Shown one piece after another: positions 25,575 to 35,708 of a stretch of 64,000 bases of DNA. Within the stretch, counting starts at the first letter, position 1. The number at the start of each line of letters is the position of its first letter. The notes under the pieces were generated by a model, which saw only the letters and a program-made list of their open reading frames with translations, was not told the DNA's origin and made no database searches. Position numbers and translations under genes: made by a program. This stretch comes from Circinella umbellata. Taxonomy: Eukaryota > Mucoromycota > Mucoromycetes > Mucorales > Lichtheimiaceae. The stretch is taken from positions 62,001 through 126,000 of the forward strand of contig JAIWNF010000070.1 in the NCBI GenBank assembly GCA_025093555.1, written 5' to 3'.

Positions 25575-25762
25575 CTAATTGAACAACTTATATACTAGAA
25601 TTTTGCAGAGGATAATGTAAAAAAACTATACGAAGCACACAGACAAAGAAGACACTCCAGAAACACTGATAGCTATCAGAAACAATGGCTGCGACAAACA
25701 TGTCAAACGCCGATTATACAAGAAGTGGGATCAAAGAAGAAGTGTAGAAGACGATAGTAATT

Positions 25763-25872
25763 GATATTATTCTCTTTGTCGGTGGTAATATGGCGCAATA
25801 AAGCCCGAAGGAGATCTGTCCCTCGGGCTTGGTAAATGTCATATTACCACTGATGGCGAAGATAACTAATAC
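25763..25872. repeat. Nested palindrome downstream of block A gene
   Basis: A perfect 11-bp pair GTGGTAATATG (25782-25792) and CATATTACCAC (25840-25850) encloses an inner pair AAGCCCGA (25801-25808) and TCGGGCTT (25823-25830). Weaker pairing continues outward (TTATTCTCTTTGTCGGTGG against CCACTGATGGCGAAGATAA). Block B has only about 45 unrelated bases between its stop codon and the CA repeat, so this looks inserted. Confidence 0.7.
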
Positions 25873-26892
25873 TTATTAGCCTATTACTATTCCTTTGCAT
25901 AAATGCACACACACGCACACACACATAAAAACAAACAAACAAACAGTATTCTTCAACCATTAAACAGTACACTTTTTTAAAATTAAATAAATAAATAAGT
26001 ATATTTAATGTACAAAACAATGTTGTTTACATGTCCCCTTTAATTACACGAAACTGGTTTTGATGTAATCTTTTTTTTTTATCTTTCTTGATTGAATGTG
26101 TCTGCAGTAATGGATAGCAAGACACTTTTGACTTCGGTTCTTTTCGAATCACCATACCTTTGCATCGAATCACCTGTACCATCTCACATATCCTGATAAC
26201 ACATCCTCATAAATTTTATTTTATTCTTCTATTCTCTTACATATATAGCGTGGGAATCTCATTGAACAAAATATATAAAACACTATTTTCTTCAAAATCC
26301 ATATTACGTTGTAGACTTGTACACATACCCGTATCCATTTTTTTCTTCGAATGGGACGTTCTTGCAGTATACTAATACTTTTTATGCTACTGTTTTTCAA
26401 TGGTGAATGACAAGGTGTATCCGTGATAAATAATCTTAAGAGGAACAATGAGATAATAATCTCAAAGAAAAGAGATATAACGAGTTTGGCCAAAACTATC
26501 CTATATATATTATAAAAATAAATATTATTGTTGCTTAGTATATTAATGGAGTTGATATGTTAATAGAGTAGTAGTAGCAGTGGTATGTAGTATAAAAATA
26601 GAATGCATTAGGATGAACGGAGCTCACAAAATCAGAAAAGCAGGCAATGGTTGCTATCTATTTGTTGGTATGATGGCAATAAAAGCCATTTATTTTTATC
26701 AAGTGCGAGCCAACATAAAGGGAATCATTGATAGCTTTTGGAGATCTATATTATTTTTTATATAATACGTACTCTTTTTCCACATGTACAATGAACATGT
26801 TCTATTTTTTATTTCCAAAGAAGATATTTACTTGGACATAAAAAAAAAGGTTTTGTCGTACACAAAACTGTAATCTTTTATTTTTATATATA
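25873..26892. other. Block A gene 3' flank and intergenic region
   Basis: From about 26040 to 26490 the sequence aligns with 42590-43080 of block B, for example CTTTCTTGATTGAATGTGTCT, AATGGATAGCA, ACCATCTCA and ATGACAAGGTGTATCC. It is part of the duplicated block rather than coding. A short frame at 26580-26765 has no recognisable product. Confidence 0.6.
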
Positions 26893-28746
26893 TTACTCTA
26901 TTACAAAATCATTTTGTTTTTCAATATTTCTTTCCATTGGAAAAAAAAAGTATTTATCTATTATACATAAACCAATGGATTTGTATAATTCATTTTGGCT
27001 ATCGTTTCTTTTGCAAACAACTGGCATTCCAGTAATATCTACCTCAGGTCCCATTTCATAGCGAATTCCTGAAAGAATGATACATTCATTACAATCTTCT
27101 TCTGTCAATGACAAATATGCACCTATATGTGTTGGTGATGATAATGTGTTACCCCAAAGTCTGTCGCCTTCCATTTTTGCAGGAAGAATATGTGTTATTT
27201 TTATTCCGTATGCTGTTGTTGTTACTGCCATTGGAGATGATGAATCGAAGGTCTCTATATCTTCTTCTTTATTTCTTGTTCGTGTTGGCGGCGATGATGT
27301 GGTAATAAATGTTAAAGAATCATCTGTCTCATCTTCTGTCCGTATATATAACATCTCTCGAGAATGTTCCATCCATATAGGTTGATCAGGTAATTCATAG
27401 TAGTTTGATGATAAGGTGTCTGTTGTCATATGATCCTTGAGTGGCACTTTTATTGACACTTTTATTGAAGCACAATTTTTAATCTGTAGCTGTCGGGGAT
27501 TTGCGTCATCGATAACAACTTTGTAATTTTTTTTCGCGCAGTGTTCTGTGCTGTTGGTGTAGGTGGTGTTATTATTAAGTTCCGTACTTGAGGAGTTTAT
27601 TGATTCTTTTTCTCTTCTACTTTTGATACTATCGTTATCAAATTTTTGTGGTACATGAACACCCTCTATTCCTGTCCATGATGGTAGATCCAAGCTCTTT
27701 TCTTCGTATTGCATCCTATTATCCTTTTCATCTAGTGGTAAACCAAACTTCAGTATTGTTAAATCATTTTTGGCCAAAATTCGATAAAATTGGAGAGCAG
27801 TCTTGGCTGTACTAATAGTATCTTGAGGATCACAGTTAAAAAAGTCAAATTGTTTCTTGGCATTATCTCCTAGCAAAAAGATCTTAGGAAACATATTGGC
27901 AAGGGCACGGAATCGATCAAGTTCCCTCATGCTTTTTCGCGTACGAGCATGAAATAGAGTGGTGCTTGCCGCCCATTTGAGCGATTTATCTGAAACACTG
28001 TATAGAAAAGGACCGGCCTTCGTTCTTGCTGCCGAGGGATTAGATGTAGTATTAGACCACAAATGCACATTACGACCTACAAAAAGCATTTGTTTGGACA
28101 TATAAGCCTCTTCCAATGTCCACACGCGCTTGCACCATTTTGATTTGGATATAACATCGAGACTGATGACTTTTGGACCATTACTATTCTTTGGGTTTTT
28201 ATATTCTAGTTCAGGTATAAGCACGAGTGTGTATTCAGCTTGTTTATAAATACAATGTAGTTGTTGTAATTCGCGTTGTTTTTCAGGACCGTCTTCTTGA
28301 TTAATACACAGTTGATCGACCCATATATATTTAATTCCAAACTGTTTACCAATTCTTTGGATAAGCTCTTTAAATGAAATATTTTCTGTCGTCGTCGTCA
28401 AAGTGCCTTCTTGATCTTTCGTCTCTTTAATCCATTGATGTGTAACTAGTTTACTTCCTCTATTATCCCCTTTATCAATCTTCAAAAGATCTCCTGCCTG
28501 CTCCCAAGTATAGGATAAAGCATGGTACGGTTCATTTTTAACACTGGAACCTTTAACTTTTGCCATATTTTCAACACAGATCAAATAGGTTGGCGTGTAG
28601 GGTTTATTATCGTCGTTAATATGATTTATTTGAGAAGTTGTATTCTTTGAAGAGTTATACTTTATCATAGGTGGACCAAGTAATCCAACAGCATGTTTAG
28701 CTTTCCAGCGTGTTGTTTCATAAATGATAGGTTCAGTAATAGTCAT
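26893..28746 (-). CDS. HET-domain (heterokaryon incompatibility-like) protein 2
   Basis: A single-exon 617-residue paralog of HET1. HET motifs are very clear: YHALSYTWEQAG (about 74-85), IKYIWVDQLCINQEDGPEKQREL (about 138-160), YTLVLIPEL, and WCKRVWTLEEAYMSKQMLF (about 204-222). The C-terminal block GAYLSLTEEDCNECIILSGI to LYKSIGLCIIDK is shared with HET1 and the 4.6-kb relic. It lacks the poly-serine run. Gene and flanks sit between two stretches that are contiguous in block B (26.4 kb pairs with 43.05 kb; 29.6 kb pairs with 43.16 kb), so the gene entered block A or was lost from block B. No membrane segment or effector domain beyond HET is visible. Allorecognition or cell-death roles are known for ascomycete HET proteins only. 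Confidence 0.88.
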   Translation of the reverse strand: MTITEPIIYETTRWKAKHAVGLLGPPMIKYNSSKNTTSQINHINDDNKPYTPTYLICVENMAKVKGSSVKNEPYHALSYTWEQAGDLLKIDKGDNRGSKLVTHQWIKETKDQEGTLTTTTENISFKELIQRIGKQFGIKYIWVDQLCINQEDGPEKQRELQQLHCIYKQAEYTLVLIPELEYKNPKNSNGPKVISLDVISKSKWCKRVWTLEEAYMSKQMLFVGRNVHLWSNTTSNPSAARTKAGPFLYSVSDKSLKWAASTTLFHARTRKSMRELDRFRALANMFPKIFLLGDNAKKQFDFFNCDPQDTISTAKTALQFYRILAKNDLTILKFGLPLDEKDNRMQYEEKSLDLPSWTGIEGVHVPQKFDNDSIKSRREKESINSSSTELNNNTTYTNSTEHCAKKNYKVVIDDANPRQLQIKNCASIKVSIKVPLKDHMTTDTLSSNYYELPDQPIWMEHSREMLYIRTEDETDDSLTFITTSSPPTRTRNKEEDIETFDSSSPMAVTTTAYGIKITHILPAKMEGDRLWGNTLSSPTHIGAYLSLTEEDCNECIILSGIRYEMGPEVDITGMPVVCKRNDSQNELYKSIGLCIIDKYFFFPMERNIEKQNDFVIE

Positions 28747-29090
28747 TTCTATTCAAAAGTTATTAAATACAGTTGTTACTAAACTTGTTGCTAGGGGAGC
28801 AGCCATTAGTAAAAATTCTATTAAAAATACCTGCCACAAACAAATTATATATGCGGGATGGATTCCGTTGTTGTTTCAATTTAAAAAAAGAAAGAAAGCC
28901 TAACTCTGTGAAAACTATTTGCATTTAACAATTTCTCATTCCGTTCCCCCTATATTTTTTTGTGTAAGGTATCATCATCCGACGACACTTTCTACTTTTG
29001 GAAAATTATTAATAGGTAAATAAAATTAACTCTCAACCTTCTTTACAAAAGAAAGTAACTTACCCGAATCGCTTACGTGTCATACATACA
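28747..29090. other. Upstream region of HET2
   Basis: AT-rich DNA that should hold the HET2 promoter. No specific element is recognised. Confidence 0.4.
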
Positions 29091-29485
29091 TATACTGGAT
29101 TTTTAGACTGCTTTTGCGCATTGTAATTATTTCTTTTGCGCACTTGGAATTTTAATTTTGCGTACTCCCATTAATTTTTTTGCACACCCTAATGTTATTT
29201 TTGCGCATTAACTTTTTTTTTCTTTTACAAATAAACTTCCTTACAATGCTCACCTATTTCAGAAAATATATTATAATACATAGTTATTTCTTAATAATTT
29301 TAATATTCAATGCCGTTAATAGATATATTCGAGAACATTATCATTATTGATTTTCGAAATAGTTTTATATGCGCAAAATAAAACTAGGGTGCTCAAAAAA
29401 ATTTAATGAAGTACGCAAAGATAAAATTGCAAGTGCGCAAAAAATATAATTACAATGCGCAAAAGCAGTCTAAAAATCCAGTATA
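29091..29485. mobile_element. 395-bp element with about 130-bp inverted repeats made of TTGCGCA units
   Basis: The left arm starts TATACTGGATTTTTAGACTG and the right arm is its close complement ending at 29485. Each arm carries four or five spaced TTTTGCGCA/TTTGCGTAC units. Arms agree over about 130 bp with scattered mismatches. Flanking TA dinucleotides could be a TA target duplication, as in Tc1/mariner-type MITEs. No transposase frame lies inside. Short frames over the right arm are not genes. Confidence 0.85.
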
Positions 29486-29596
29486 CATACATGTTACTTC
29501 TTTATTAAGATCGCCTTTCGTTGAAGAACATAAATTAAAAGCGCCTATATATTACACAACAATTGAGAACCAATCAAAATTAATTATTGAGCAGAG

Positions 29597-30180
29597 CGTT
29601 ATCGTATTAAAGATACCATATGAATTAAATAATTTTTATAGTCTATCAACTTTCTTGCAGCCTTATTTCAAACAAAATAATAAACTATTAACAACTATTA
29701 TGTTTAAAACTTGTGATTGTTGAGATTCCAATAAGGACAAAGAGTGAAGGGTTACTTTTGCAAACAAGTCTCAATTATTATTTTTTGCTACTTAGATTTA
29801 ATCCTGTAACACAGAATAGAATGTTCTTCGAGTTCAGTCAACTGGTAATCCGAATTTATCAGTAACGATGTAAAATCAACTACGTAAAAGAATGGATGAC
29901 AATACGTAGATAATTTTTCATATATATTTTTAGATGCTTGTATTGGTATGTTTGGGTAAGATAAAGACAAAGGATGTATATATTTGATGATACGTAATAA
30001 TGATAATAATTGTTTTTTGTGCAACATAAGTATAAGTATCACGTTCTTCTGTTGCAATAAATTGATTGTTCAATACATTTTTTAATTAAAATGATTGAAG
30101 GTGAAAATATTGATCTTATTTGATCAATAATCTCTTGTGCCAAGTGAACATGTGTTAAGCTATTCTTGATTTTATAATAT
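29597..30180 (-). pseudogene. Relic of the 3' end of a cullin gene (block A)
   Basis: 29597-30180 aligns with 43158-43660, the downstream flank and last exon of the intact cullin gene. The coding part (30017-30180) corresponds to the segment ending REERDTYTYVA in the intact gene. Here the stop codon is lost (TAA to CAA), there are indels and the frame is broken. Homology stops abruptly at 30180, next to a GC-rich repeat. With the fragment at 33.7-34.15 kb it shows that a whole cullin copy once stood here. Confidence 0.85.
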
Positions 30181-30188
30181 CAACCTCT

Positions 30189-30280
30189 TCCTGCCTCGCT
30201 TCGCTCGGCTAAATGAGCCCCTTCGCTTCGCTCCGGGTCATTTAACGGCATACGGTTTCGCTGCGCATTCGCTGTGGAAA
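30189..30280. repeat. GC-rich repeat, copy 1 (possible Helitron-type terminus)
   Basis: Contains CCTGCCTCGCTTCGCT and TTCGCTCCGGGTCATTTAACGG, both repeated in direct orientation at 31808-31915. Strikingly GC-rich within AT-rich DNA. The two copies bracket a helicase relic. It abuts exactly the point where the cullin relic breaks off. Confidence 0.6.
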
Positions 30281-30707
30281 AAATGCTGTATCAGAGGTCG
30301 TAGAAAAAAAATACTGCTGTATCTGAGGCTGTAGAAACAAAATGCTTTATATGAAGTCATGGAAACAAATGCTTTATATTGAGGTTGTAGAAACAAATAC
30401 TTTATATATGAGTTTGTGGAAAAGAAATAATCTACTTTGGAAGAGGAAATAACTTTTTTTTCTCTTTTTTTTAACATTTTACTTATTGTAGTTTACCACT
30501 AAATTTAACTATAATAACCTGATCTACTATTTATACGCCAAATAATGTTAAACTGTCAATTCTTTTATTGTATAATATATATTATTACGTATTGGGAGAG
30601 CGTATTGGGAGAGAAAAGAGAAAATATACGAAAGAAGAAACAAAAAATATACGACAGTGAATCAGTGAACAAAAAGTCTAAGTAGTTGTAGTTGTAGTTT
30701 GTTCAGC
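30281..30707. other. AT-rich region between repeat and helicase relic
   Basis: A degenerate short tandem pattern (GTATCTGAGGCTGTAGAAACAA, then AATGCTTTATAT...GAAACAAAT) repeats about five times at 30290-30425. No gene is seen. Confidence 0.5.
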
Positions 30708-30960
30708 TCATGCTGTTGGTGGTGGTGTTAATAGTATCTCATAATATACAATGTTGACGGTAGATGGTGCTGTGGTAGTAAATAATAACAGATTGGTAGC
30801 AATGTATATATTATTTGGATTTTTTGCTCTGGACAGAGCAACATAGAGTTGGCCATGTGCAAGTATACCTTATTGCAGGCAAATACCGACGTGCTGAAAG
30901 ATTCGATCCTGTGTCTTATGTATAGTCATTTAAAATATTGGTCGAACAAAGACAGCAGCA
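30708..30960 (-). pseudogene. Relic of a PIF1-like (Helitron-type) helicase C-terminus
   Basis: On the minus strand the frame reads VRPIF, stop, MTIHKTQ, FQHVGICLQ, stop, GILAHGQLYVALSRAKNPNN and ends with a stop at 30708-30710. The MTI(N/H)K(S/T)Q and HGQLYVALSR strings are the motif V/VI signature of PIF1-family helicases, including Helitron Rep-Hel proteins (GQLYVALSRA at 30825-30854). Two in-frame stops and loss of GQ after KTQ show decay. The bracketing GC-rich repeats favour a Helitron origin over a host PIF1 gene. Confidence 0.8.
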
Positions 30961-31807
30961 ATAATTTAGGTAAAGTCATCGGTTTATGTTTTCAAATTCA
31001 ATCCTACGACGAACATTTCTTTTATTTATTCAAGTGATAGTTATAGAGTGTAACGCGTCGATGAGTAGTGGAGTCCCATCGGCACTGAAACGTTTGTTGT
31101 ATATAACTGTTTATAGTTAATTCATTGAATAGTAGTAATAGTAATTAATAAGATGGCTTGAATCGATCACTTTGTTCAGAAAAATTCTATTTCCATTAAT
31201 TCACTATTTTTTGTTTAGTTAAAGTGCATTTGACTGAAGGCTACCCGTTGAGAACTCGTTAGTAATAGTATATATTTAAGTTGTTAAAAAAAGTAGCAAT
31301 GCCTTTTTTGTCTTGTACGTAGCTCTTGACACGATTTCATTTTTAATAGAAGTTGATGACATCTTCCTGTCTCACTTTGCAGTTACGCATAATACATGCT
31401 AAAATAGAATTTTGTGCCAAAATGTGTAAATCAGTCTGTGATATATTTGATATATTAAACAATAATGTCTTTTAAAATCGAAGAATATGTAGTTAGAAAA
31501 AGAACTGGAGATATGGAAAGAAAAATGTTGATTACATGGATCATCAAGAGTACCTACGTAATGTATCAGCAGTTACCCCCACATAACATACCTAGTACAC
31601 TGTTCCAAAAAGCAATAACACTAATACAATTTACAACAATTTCGGATCGAGTGCCTTTACTAACAACAGTAATTAGCTGTCAAGATAATCAGTAAACAGC
31701 AAATTTTTAATTATAGCAAATGTTACTTTTTTTGTCGGGGTTTTATGAATTACCAAAAACGTTAAATTCGTAAGGACCATTCGTCTTTTAATAGTAGACT
31801 AGCGTTT
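30961..31807. other. Probable interior of the decayed Helitron-like element
   Basis: No further helicase motif could be read. A 76-codon frame at 31465-31695 (plus) has no recognisable domain. Confidence 0.4.
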
Positions 31808-31915
31808 GCCTGCCTCGCTTCGCTTCGGGTCATTCAACGGAAAACACGTCGCAAGGGGGGTAAACCCCCCTTGACCCCCCAAAAAGGCGCTTCGCGCCTG
31901 GTAGCGACAATCCCC
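31808..31915. repeat. GC-rich repeat, copy 2, with perfect hairpins
   Basis: Shares CCTGCCTCGCTTCGCT and CGGGTCATTCAACGG with copy 1. It then adds AAGGGGGG-TAAA-CCCCCCTT (8-bp stem) and GGCGC-TTC-GCGCC (5-bp stem). A short palindrome near an end is a Helitron hallmark, but the CTRR terminus could not be pinned down. Confidence 0.55.
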
Positions 31916-33699
31916 AAGGCTGTATAATTGTTTTGTGGATCCAGGCAAATAAAGAAATAAAGTGTGATAGTATAGCAATAAGATGTCTTTACAATTGAAT
32001 AATGTCATTTTATTAAACGAAAAGCAAAAAAATTAAATAATAATGCTATGACTGTATACTTTACTACTGTGGTAATAATATGGTGAGAATTACGTACTTT
32101 AGTTTTGTAATAATTACTGTCTTTGATAGATAAAAAAATTAAAAGGGAGTGGGTTATTATTTATCGATCAGAGAGTATAATATTATTTACTGACACATTA
32201 ACAGGTTGTTCAAGAAATTTCTGAAATTTAATAAAAAAGGAACAAAATATATAAAAGTTAATAAAAGCAGGGTTGATCTTATCGAATTTTCACAAAAGTA
32301 CATAAGGTTATTGTTGAAAGAAACATTAAAAATATAGTTTAAAATAAATGGAGTCAATGTGTAAAAAGTCATTATGACAATGAAGGAGAAAATGGAAGAG
32401 AAGAGAGAGACTATTTCATGATAGCCGACATTCTTTGTAATAAGGCGATAAGCTTGCCTATCCTAATTAGCGATTATAAACAAATTTCTGTAATCTGTAA
32501 CGCATCAAAAGGCAATGTATAGCTGATCATGCGAAAACATTTAATCAGGAAGATATACATAAACATGTGTTAATGGTTAACCTTACGATTAGTTTATACT
32601 AACAGAAAGCAAGTTAAGTGGAAATTATTCTCGAGATCCTTCACGCGGTAACCCAGAAGATTGCGAAGAGCTGATAAGCTTAATTCGTGGTAGATGGACA
32701 CGATTTCCAGTATAAATTCCACCTGTCTCGGCTAGTATGAAGTGTGAATCCAGTTTCTTGAAAATTAATTTTGTTTTGTTACAAAGACCTTCTGCAGGAT
32801 TCAAGAATAACAGGCTAGTTAAATTTTGGTTAAAAACAATGGGGTGGAAATTCTATCAAATTGCGGCTATGCTGGATAAATAACTTGTAATAATTATTTA
32901 ATATAACAGAAACGTAGCAAATTAACTTGTAAATATTTGCATTAATTACGGAAGCTGTCTTTTCTTTTTAGCAGATATGTGTGTTAGCTACGAAAATAGA
33001 CATTGTGGTTAAAATCTCGGCAGAAATTTGATTGGTATATCCTTCTCTAGGATTTGTATATGCACTCAAATATTCACGACATTTAACCTGGAAATAAGAC
33101 ATTGGCGGCACCATTTAAAAAAACGACCATAGCAGTTTTTGCTTAAAGTATTGTTCTTCGGCAAAATATTGTAGATTAACTGTTATATTGCTATTCCTTT
33201 AAATTTGAGTTTGTTTTATCCTCTCATATAGCAATGTTGCCGATCAAGAACAAAATATAGTCCGAAGCTACGGAGTGAAACTTATTACGGATCCGATGTC
33301 CAATGATGATATAGAATATCATAGTTGTGGAAAAGACCTTTTACTATGATAAAAAAACTACAAATATGGATGTGGAGAGACACATATAATAGATTTTTGC
33401 AAAAAAATAAAAACATAATCAAAGACAAACATTGCCTTTCGATTGATGGTAAAATCATTACAATTTCCATAGCAGCAATAGGTCGAAACAAAAACCCTTT
33501 CCGCAGACAACTTTTTTATATTAATTTCCAGCAACCAATGTTTTTATATCGGAATAGCTGACAATTATCTTTAAAATACAGTGAGCAAATGAAAAGCAAA
33601 AAAATAGGAATTTAAAGGCAGACTATCTTACAAAAAAGGAAATTTTAACGTTCAACTATCTTAATATACTAGTTTTTGGATTTGGATTTGGATTTGGAT
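31916..33699. other. AT-rich region with decayed short frames
   Basis: Two stretches look like former coding DNA without a nameable family. One is at about 32633-32692 (plus: RDPSRGNPEDCEELISLIRG), the other at 32968-33111 (minus: MVPPMSYFQVKCREYLSAYT onward, 48 codons). A further plus-strand frame near 33232-33350 (NIVRSYGVKLITDPMSNDD) ends in a stop. All are too short and broken to annotate as genes. Confidence 0.4.
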
Positions 33700-34145
33700 A
33701 TATAAGATATATTAGATATATTACCTTCTTCATAAAAATACCAATATTTCCTAAAGCCATTTCTCTTGCTGCTTCTGCTTCAAAATATTTTTTTGTATGT
33801 ACTAAATAAGATCGTTCAAATTCTTCAATATATAATTGTAATGGTTGATCTGTAAATGCATTGGCTTGAACTAATGATGTTACAACTATTTTTATAGTAC
33901 GGTTAGATGCTTCATTTCCATCTCCATCTCTTATCATTTCAAATACTTGATAAAATAATCGATTTTGATATCTATCACGAATTGTAAATAAGATATTGCT
34001 TTCCATAATGATAATGTCAACTAAACAAAAAAAAAGCATTAATATGTTAATATATCAATTTCAAATTCATTGTAAGAAATAAAATAAAATAAAAATATTA
34101 CCGCTTGAACATTTTGTTTTCTATATTTTCCATCAATAACAGTAG
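33700..34145 (-). pseudogene. Relic of a cullin middle exon (block A)
   Basis: Aligns with 45722-46154 of the intact cullin gene, including splice-site surroundings, for example NILFTIRDRYQNRLFYQVFE and NAFTDQPLQLYIEEFERSYL. One A is missing near 34001 (TGGAAAGC versus TGGAAAAGC), shifting the frame. Homology ends sharply at 34145 (CAATAACAGTAG). Most other exons between here and the 30.0-kb relic are gone. Confidence 0.85.
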
Positions 34146-34283
34146 TGAGGGATTTATTCGACTTACCGACTCTGGGGAAACTTACGACAATATAAAAGAC
34201 TAAGTTAAAAAAAATCAAGTCTTTCCAACATTGCATAATTATACAGTACAGATTGTTCCTCTCTTCAAAAGCTATCCGTTCCA

Positions 34284-35708
34284 TTATACATGGGAATGAC
34301 TACGGGCGCGCCAAAAATTGATAGTCAGACGAGGGGCGCGCCAATTCTGAGCCGGCACTTTAGTAACATGGCGCGCCCTTCGTCTGTTTTACTTTGCTTC
34401 CTCTTGTTCAAGTTTGCTATATGAAACATATCTTATTCAAACTGAATTTTCTCTACTTTAAATAAAAGAATTACGAATAAAAATATGACAGTCCGGTTGA
34501 ATCATCATCATTCTTCAGTTGAATACTTTTTGATAATAAAAATATCAAGCCATTTGAAAAACTATCAAAGATATACATATTAATTTCTTTTTAATCTATT
34601 ATATCCAATGGGTCAAATTAAATTAAGAATTAATTCATATAAAGTAAAAAATCATATTCAATTTTTATTTTTACCTTCAAAGGTTTTAGTAATAACATAT
34701 TGAAATATTTATGCAATGGAAATATTGTACAAATATTAATAATAGAAGGTGTTGTACATATTAATATAAGCTTGCTATTATGGGATCCATGGACCAGCAG
34801 GATTCTTTAACATAGGTTCATTACAAAAAACAATAACATTTGAAGACTATGCCGCTATCTTTCATACAAAGTGTTCTTGTTCTTGACTCATTCAACAAGA
34901 CTACACCAATATTTCATATGAGGATGCAATAGAATTCTTGTTTAAGAATCAAAATCTTGACTCTAGAGTTTACGATCAGCCACAAGACGAAAATTATACC
35001 TTTAAAAGAGATTTCTAGAAGCTATTGTTATTCATATTTAATATGATTGATTTGATTTTTTTTTATCGCTTTGTATTATTATGTATATTTATGTCATCTT
35101 TTTTTTTCGTTATACTACGTATGACCCAATTTCTTTCTTCTTCCCTATTTATATGGTACTCTCTTATTTGGTAATTTATATTATACAGATTATTCCTTTA
35201 TCCTACGTAATAAATGTTGATACGTGATCTTTTTTTAAGCTGTTCCTATAGCCCACCCATTCTTCTATATTATAATTCATATGTCCTTTTCTTATAATTT
35301 CGTTTATTTATAGCACAAGCATTATATAGTACGTATTATAGTTATATGCCTACAATTGGTGCCATTTTTGATCTATGTCATACTGCTTCGCTCCTTTGCT
35401 ATTGGCTTCTTTGTATAGTTACAGAAGTATACGTATTGCATTCTTTTATAACTTTTTGCTTCAGTGATTTTTGAGTATATTTTATGGCGTAGAAATAGAA
35501 AGAAACTCTATGTTTAATTGGCACAATACGTTAAATATATTGTTAATAAATATTGTAGAGACTGTGAATATTTTGAATAAGTGAAGAAAAAGGGTAGATG
35601 AAGGGTAGACGAAGGGCGCGCCATGTTACTAAGATGCCTGTTCAAAATTGGCGCGCCCCTCGTCTGACTATCAACTTTTGGCGCGCCCGTAGTCATCCCC
35701 TTATACAT
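34284..35708. mobile_element. 1409-bp DNA transposon with 95-bp terminal repeats carrying GGCGCGCC palindromes
   Basis: The element proper is 34292-35700. Terminal inverted repeats (34292-34386 and 35607-35700) begin GGG(A/G)ATGACTACGGGCGCG and match over about 95 bp with few changes. Each holds three copies of the 8-bp palindrome GGCGCGCC. The flanks are a perfect 8-bp target duplication TTATACAT (34284-34291 and 35701-35708). Eight-base duplications fit hAT elements. Long inverted repeats with an 8-bp duplication are also recalled for Zisupton/KDZ-type elements. No transposase is readable inside, so it is non-autonomous or decayed. Confidence 0.92.
34785..35018 (+). pseudogene. Decayed frame inside the transposon
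   Basis: Seventy-eight codons with one internal TGA. It reads GPAGFFNIGSLQKTITFEDY, stop after about 33 codons, then YTNISYEDAIEFLFKNQNL and so on to a TAG at 35016-35018. The composition is protein-like and different from the AT-rich surroundings, but no family is recognised. It may be the remains of the element's own protein or captured sequence. Confidence 0.4.

Larger units (their letters stand above)
22255..25757 (+). pseudogene. Block A copy of an unfamiliar multi-exon gene, broken and riddled with insertions
   Basis: This is homologous, exon by exon, to the copy at 40276-42410. Shared blocks include TESSW-ending helical sequence (24422-24748), NTYTLKPSPSSPNYQTF (24835 on), the VVEIKAKGS and IGKELKICIDKLATAGVTDP block (24940-25110), KMLLDGPGAYAMVELGNM (25192-25300) and a basic tail. 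The reading frame after the ATG at 22286 is shifted relative to the other copy and meets a stop within 15 codons. Three insertions are seen against the other copy: 22960-23641, about 23935-24405 and 25308-25460. The GIIVRGMHVF segment, frameshifted in copy B, is still intact here. The function is unknown; the E-x-K in VVEIKAKG could be part of a PD-(D/E)XK nuclease-like fold, which is speculation. Confidence 0.8.

Noticed and set aside
29406..29723. 105-codon frame on the plus strand
   Set aside because: It begins inside the right arm of the TTGCGCA element and runs into duplicated non-coding sequence; the composition is only AT-rich.
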